A model generated the notes under the pieces. It was not told the origin of the DNA, made no database searches, and was given only the letters and a program-made list of their open reading frames with translations. A program made the position numbers and the translations under genes. This document shows positions 5,239 to 8,826 of a DNA stretch of 8,826 nucleotides, in pieces. The stretch is from Clostridiales bacterium UBA1248. GTDB taxonomy: Bacteria; Bacillota; Clostridia; Oscillospirales; CAG-272. The stretch covers positions 1 through 8,826 of the forward strand of contig DBWC01000142.1 in NCBI GenBank assembly GCA_002308615.1, written 5' to 3'. Position 1 is the first letter of the stretch. Every line of letters begins with the position of its first letter.

Positions 5239-7791
5239 TTATTTTTTCTTTTTTACTATCATTACAACGATAACGGCAACCGCAATAACGACGACCGCCG
5301 CCGCTATCGCTAATATAATGGGCGTGGGATCGCTCTTTTTGTCATCGGATCCGGTTTTCGGTTCCGTTTCTTTATCCGTCGTATCATCGTCCTTTGTCTG
5401 TTCGGTACCGGGATCCGCTTCTGTATCCGTCGCGACGGTCTGAGAGTCAGACGCGGTATAGCTGTATTTGAATCTGCCCGCCGGCGCAACGTCGCCCGAC
5501 GTATAGAAATTCAGTATATCGCCTTCAAGCACCACGCCGTCGGTGACCTTGAAGTTGACCGTGAATTTCGCGCCGTCAAGTCCGAGATCCGCTTTTTTGA
5601 CCTTTATCTGCATAACGCTGCCGGAAACGGTGTAATCGCATTCGCCGACTTTTTCACAGTCGTATCCGGTCCCTTTGAATTTGTAAAGGGCTATCTTATC
5701 CGCCGTCGCGTCTTTTAACACGTAGTCAAACGATTCCCAGCCGTCAAGCCCGCCGTCTGCCGTGTCGAAGTAAACGTTCATCCAGTTCGGATCGGTATAC
5801 GGCGAAATGTCTTCCGCGCATTCTATGTAAACGTACAGATTTTCATTATCGCGCGCCAGCTTTGCGCCTTTTATGTCGTTGTTGCCGGACGTATCCGTAT
5901 AGTAGTACGAGCCGTAGCCCTTGGCGTCTCTGTCAAACGTATTTCCGGTATACGCGACGTAGTACGGTCCGACGTCATCCCACTGCGAGGCGCCGCCTTT
6001 GATATCGATCGTCTTCTCGTCTGTCGCCTGCGGCATTTCGTTACAGCCCTTGAATTTGCGGACGTATGAGACGAGCTGATAATAATAATGGTCTTTAAGC
6101 TTTCCTTTGCTCGGCTCTATATCGCGGCTGTATTCGTCGTTGAATTCGTCCGGGAACGCGTTTTTGACGCCGCCCCACTCGTCGTAACGGCCCGCGACCC
6201 ATTCGTTCCATCCGGTGACAAATATGAACTGCGGATCGACCTCAAGCGCATATTCCCACTGCTCCGCGAAATTATACCCGTAAAGCGAGCTGTCCTCTTC
6301 CTCATAATGAGCGAAGCCGTCCTTATGCGTATAGGATCTGCCGAATATGTTTTTGCCGTTCATGGCGGTGCAGACTATTTCGGGCGAGGAGTTCTGCGCC
6401 ACGCCGACGCTCATCTGCTCGACGACGCCGTTTTTCAAATCGTCGGTTGTGGCGTAATATCTTGCCTGCGGGTTTCTTGAGAGCCAGCCCCACTGTCTCG
6501 TCGTGCCGTCTCCGCCGTCGTACGTCGGCTGACCGGCGCGGAACGTAAAGAATTTCTTTATCTCCTTATCCAAAACGGAAGAATCAAGACATTTGCTGCC
6601 TGACATAAGCATCGGTTTGCCGTTCCAGTAGAACCACAGATCCTGATACTTTCCGGGTCTGTAAATATCCATATAAATAAGCTCGAGCTGTGTTTTCGTG
6701 TTGGTGCTCGCCGCGTCAAACGGGAGCAGAAAGGATATTTTCGGCGTCATGACGCCGTCCTTGCGCGCCTGCTCGAACACGTCGAATATGATGCGGTAGC
6801 TCGATCTCCACGTAAGCGTGCCGTTCGTGTTGTCAAAAAATATGACGTCTATACCGGCGGCGGCAAGCAGCTCCGCCTGGCGGCGTATGACCCAGCGGTC
6901 CGTCGTCTTGTAATAGCCGTATATCGGCTCGTTCCAGAAATACATGGCGCCGTTTTTTGGCCATTTACTGAAATTATAGTCGTTTATAGACTCGGGATAC
7001 TGTGTTACGAATTCGGTCACGTTCAGAGGCTCCGCGTCTCTGTCCGTATGCCACGACCAGTAGAACATACCGACGTATTTGTTCTCGCGGACGCCGCCCG
7101 TCTGAGCGTTTGTCGGCAGCTGTCTGCCGAGGCCGTCTGTCGCGACCCACGTATCCGGGTACGCGTTTCTTTCGTACAGTATATCGTCCTCCGGTATAAC
7201 GTATTCCGCCGGATGCGTCGCCGTGCCGTCAACGCTCATAAGGCTTTCGCAGGGCGATACCGGATTGTCCGTTTTTTCCGTGAAATATATAACGATCTGA
7301 AGATCACACTGCATTTCCTCGCCGTCCATATACGCGTATCCCTGTGATTTTGTCATCGGAAAACGCCATATACCCGCTTTATTTACGGTATCGTACATCG
7401 CAAAAAAGTACTCTCCGGCGGGCAGCTCTTCGTCGAAGCGCAGTTCGTTTGTGGCGCAGTCGCGCATCGGCGCTATACGCTTTTCATACAGAGGCTTTGC
7501 GTTGACGGTACTGTCGAAATCTCCCTCCCATTTGAATGCGCCTATGGTACATTCGCTGTCGGTACCGTTCCACGTCGGCTGACAGAACGACACGGCTATC
7601 GACGGCGCGTTAAGGATAACGCGCTGACCGTACACGGATTCCGCGGATACCATGATCGCCTCCTTTTTGGAATCGAGCGCGGGATCGTACAGCCCGTACG
7701 CATGCCTTGACGCCGCGTTTGCAACGGAAGCGATAAGCGGCGCTGTCATAAGAACACAAATGACAAATGAGATGATACGCGTTTTTTTCAT
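5239..7791 (-). CDS. Secreted membrane-anchored putative glycoside hydrolase (GH71/GH99-like) with CBM9-like domain
   Basis: This 850-residue exported protein has a signal peptide with likely cleavage after A-N-A (residue 26). Residues about 35-175 look like a beta-rich N-terminal domain. A probable TIM-barrel follows (about 235-580): KYVGMFYWSWHTD (238-250), AAGIDVIFFDNTNG (311-324, Asp320 at a strand end), KPMLMSG, and FIFVTGWNEW (522-531, Glu530). This layout resembles GH71/GH99-type and related uncharacterised barrels; Asp320 and Glu530 are candidate catalytic acids by position only. Residues about 590-778 resemble a CBM9/DOMON sugar-binding sandwich (NLYVYIECAEDI, MNVYFDTADGG). A Thr/Asp/Glu-rich linker (780-823), one transmembrane helix (824-846) and Lys-Lys-Lys-Lys at the end anchor it to the membrane; there is no LPXTG motif. 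The start has GGGAG (7799-7803) 7 bases upstream and a good promoter. It probably cleaves or binds a glycan at the cell surface; substrate unknown. Confidence 0.75.
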   Translation of the reverse strand: MKKTRIISFVICVLMTAPLIASVANAASRHAYGLYDPALDSKKEAIMVSAESVYGQRVILNAPSIAVSFCQPTWNGTDSECTIGAFKWEGDFDSTVNAKPLYEKRIAPMRDCATNELRFDEELPAGEYFFAMYDTVNKAGIWRFPMTKSQGYAYMDGEEMQCDLQIVIYFTEKTDNPVSPCESLMSVDGTATHPAEYVIPEDDILYERNAYPDTWVATDGLGRQLPTNAQTGGVRENKYVGMFYWSWHTDRDAEPLNVTEFVTQYPESINDYNFSKWPKNGAMYFWNEPIYGYYKTTDRWVIRRQAELLAAAGIDVIFFDNTNGTLTWRSSYRIIFDVFEQARKDGVMTPKISFLLPFDAASTNTKTQLELIYMDIYRPGKYQDLWFYWNGKPMLMSGSKCLDSSVLDKEIKKFFTFRAGQPTYDGGDGTTRQWGWLSRNPQARYYATTDDLKNGVVEQMSVGVAQNSSPEIVCTAMNGKNIFGRSYTHKDGFAHYEEEDSSLYGYNFAEQWEYALEVDPQFIFVTGWNEWVAGRYDEWGGVKNAFPDEFNDEYSRDIEPSKGKLKDHYYYQLVSYVRKFKGCNEMPQATDEKTIDIKGGASQWDDVGPYYVAYTGNTFDRDAKGYGSYYYTDTSGNNDIKGAKLARDNENLYVYIECAEDISPYTDPNWMNVYFDTADGGLDGWESFDYVLKDATADKIALYKFKGTGYDCEKVGECDYTVSGSVMQIKVKKADLGLDGAKFTVNFKVTDGVVLEGDILNFYTSGDVAPAGRFKYSYTASDSQTVATDTEADPGTEQTKDDDTTDKETEPKTGSDDKKSDPTPIILAIAAAVVVIAVAVIVVMIVKKKK

Positions 7792-7821
7792 CTTTTTTCT
7801 CCCTTTTCTGTATTTGTATAT

Positions 7822-7850
7822 ATCATATCATAAAAAACGGAAATATGCAA
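7822..7850 (-). promoter_or_regulatory. Promoter of the hydrolase-mscS unit
   Basis: On the minus strand TTGCAT (7850-7845), a 17-base spacer and TATGAT (7827-7822) form a good sigma-A-like promoter. It lies about 30 bases before the hydrolase ATG at 7791, whose ribosome binding site is AAAAGGGAGAA. A second overlapping TATGAT lies at 7832-7827 but at poor spacing. Confidence 0.7.
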
Positions 7851-7866
7851 GTGTTACGCAAATTTT

Positions 7867-7896
7867 TTTGACCGAACGGATGCGTCAAAGATTGAC
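7867..7896. promoter_or_regulatory. Short dyads in the divergent promoter region
   Basis: TTTGAC (7867-7872) and GTCAAA (7884-7889) are inverted with an 11-base spacer. The same GTCAA is also inverted against TTGAC (7892-7896), which is part of the -35 box of the rightward promoter. Three TTGAC half-sites between two divergent promoters could be an operator, but they are short and one is explained by the -35 consensus. Confidence 0.25.
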
Positions 7897-7920
7897 TTTT
7901 TTCAAAAAATGTGTTATATT
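7892..7920 (+). promoter_or_regulatory. Promoter of the acyltransferase gene
   Basis: TTGACT (7892-7897), a 17-base spacer and TATATT (7915-7920) lie 29 bases before the annotated ATG at 7950. With initiation expected near 7927 the leader would be only about 23 bases long and carry GGAAAGG at 7943-7949. Confidence 0.75.
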
Positions 7921-7949
7921 GGATATAGTTATCGTGATAAACGGAAAGG

Positions 7950-8789
7950 ATGATAGTTATTTTCGATCCGAAAACAAAAAAATACCCGTATCCAAAGGAT
8001 ACGGCGTCGCATTATATAACCCTGAAAAAGGACGATAAGACGGTATTTGACAAAGATTATCCTTATATAGATACGTCAAGATCCATGCTTTTCCGCCAGA
8101 GCGTCATGCGCGCGCTGCTTTATACGATCGCTTTTCCGTTGACTCATATACGTCTCGGACTCCGGATATACGGTCGTGAAAATCTGAAAAAATATAAAGA
8201 TATACTGGATAAAGGCGTTATCTCGTGCAGCAATCACGTTCATTTCTGGGATTTTCTGGCGGTCATGAGCGCGCTGAAGCCGAACAAGCCGAAAATTCTG
8301 GTGTGGGACAAAAACGTGCGCGGAGAGAACGGAACGCTCATACGTCTCGTCGGCGGCATACCCGTGCCGTCAGGTGACGTGCACGCCTCTATCGCCATGA
8401 TGAAAAGCGTGGGAAAATGTCTTGACGGCGGCGGCTGGCTGCACGTTTACAGCGAGGGCAGTATGTGGGAATATTACCGTCCGATAAGGCCGTTCAAAAA
8501 CGGCGCGGCGTATCTTGCCTGCAAATACGGCAAGCCGATACTTCCGCTTGCTTTTTCGTACAGAGAGCCGGGATTTATAAGAAAAAAGATCTTCCGTCAG
8601 ATCGCCTTGTTCGATCTTCATATAGGCGAGCCGCTTTTCGCGGATAAAACGCTTTCAAAAGACGAACGCGTAAACGATCTCGTTCGCCGCTCCCACGAAG
8701 CAGTCTGCAGACTCGCGGGTTTCAAGGAGGGCGAAAACATATACCCTCCGATATACGACAACAGCGAGAGGATTGATTATTACGAATAG
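7950..8789 (+). CDS. PlsC-like 1-acylglycerol-phosphate acyltransferase family protein
   Basis: This 279-residue protein contains the LPLAT/PlsC acyltransferase domain, which transfers an acyl chain to a lysophospholipid or similar acceptor at the inner membrane face. Motif I is NHVHFWD with the catalytic His96-x4-Asp101 pair. Motif II is represented by the region around LVGGIPVP (133-140), motif III by YSEGSMW (168-173; the usual form is FPEGT-R/S), and motif IV by KPILPLAF (195-202). A moderately hydrophobic stretch at about 55-70 may sit in the membrane. The replacement of FPEGTR by YSEGSM suggests a divergent subgroup with an unusual acceptor, so it is not confidently the housekeeping PlsC. 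The start is odd: GGAAAGG (7943-7949) abuts ATG 7950 with no spacer, an in-frame TAA at 7938 rules out extension, and an ATT at 7959 would sit at normal spacing. It stands alone, divergent from the hydrolase-mscS unit. Confidence 0.88.
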   Translation: MIVIFDPKTKKYPYPKDTASHYITLKKDDKTVFDKDYPYIDTSRSMLFRQSVMRALLYTIAFPLTHIRLGLRIYGRENLKKYKDILDKGVISCSNHVHFWDFLAVMSALKPNKPKILVWDKNVRGENGTLIRLVGGIPVPSGDVHASIAMMKSVGKCLDGGGWLHVYSEGSMWEYYRPIRPFKNGAAYLACKYGKPILPLAFSYREPGFIRKKIFRQIALFDLHIGEPLFADKTLSKDERVNDLVRRSHEAVCRLAGFKEGENIYPPIYDNSERIDYYE

Positions 8790-8826
8790 GCTCCCTCCCC
8801 AAGGGAGCTGTCAGCGATAGCTGACT
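8790..8826. repeat. Interspersed hairpin repeat, cut by the window end
   Basis: Directly after the acyltransferase stop, GCTCCCT (8790-8796) and AGGGAGC (8802-8808) form one stem with a CCCCA loop. GTCAGC (8810-8815) and GCTGAC (8820-8825) form a second stem with a GATA loop. From memory, a GGCTCCCTCCCCAAGGGAGC... element with this double-hairpin form is scattered in many copies in intergenic regions of gut Oscillospirales and relatives. It may also act as a terminator, but the expected T-run or closing arm lies outside the window. Confidence 0.6.

Noticed and set aside
6088..6480. 130-codon plus-strand frame within the hydrolase gene
   Set aside because: It is antisense to a well-supported long gene with continuous domain structure.
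7652..8038. 128-codon plus-strand frame spanning the divergent intergenic region
   Set aside because: It crosses both promoters, overlaps the hydrolase signal-peptide codons in antisense and the acyltransferase in another frame, and shows no domain.
1..8826. CRISPR array, tRNA, rRNA, IS element or attachment-site duplication
   Set aside because: I saw no regularly spaced repeats, no cloverleaf with a conserved T-arm, no transposase or integrase motif, and no flanking direct repeats in the window.

Overview
The window looks like a chromosomal segment of an anaerobic gut-type Clostridia (Firmicutes), probably uncultured. Supporting signs are strong AGGAG-type ribosome binding sites, sigma-A-like promoters (TTGxxx-17-TAtxxT), many short intergenic hairpin terminators, lipoprotein signals, and a Cthe_2159-type surface protein. 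The right edge also carries a GGCTCCCTCCCC... hairpin repeat that I recall from Oscillospirales/Ruminococcaceae genomes. TGA is used as a normal stop. No phage, IS, CRISPR, rRNA or tRNA is visible.

Layout from left to right. (1) An AT-rich orphan lipoprotein gene (+, 11-598) converges on a large gene (-, 644-2800) for a secreted beta-helix lipoprotein of the Cthe_2159 carbohydrate-binding family; a bidirectional hairpin terminator lies between them. (2) Upstream of the large gene, past a minus-strand terminator hairpin, is a compact toxin-antitoxin operon (+, 3069-3784): a RelB/DinJ-type antitoxin overlapping a PIN-domain ribonuclease toxin by ATGA. Its promoter is embedded in a 36-bp near-perfect palindrome whose centre coincides with the -35 box. 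(3) About 620 bp follow without an intact gene. They hold the toxin terminator, a promoter-like site and a decayed XRE-family HTH repressor gene with an early TGA and a probable frameshift. (4) A minus-strand two-gene unit encodes an 850-residue secreted, membrane-anchored putative glycoside hydrolase (GH71/GH99-like barrel plus CBM9-like domain, 5239-7791) followed 12 bp later by an MscS mechanosensitive channel (4405-5226). (5) A divergent promoter region with short dyads separates this unit from a PlsC-like acyltransferase gene (+, 7950-8789), which is followed directly by the interspersed hairpin repeat.

Together the genes are mostly cell-envelope functions (surface carbohydrate binding or cleavage, membrane-tension relief, phospholipid acylation), with a toxin-antitoxin module and a dead regulator inserted between them. 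I do not see a clear multi-gene novel system. The most distinctive items are the palindrome-embedded toxin-antitoxin promoter, the antitoxin/PIN pairing, and the anchored hydrolase-MscS unit.
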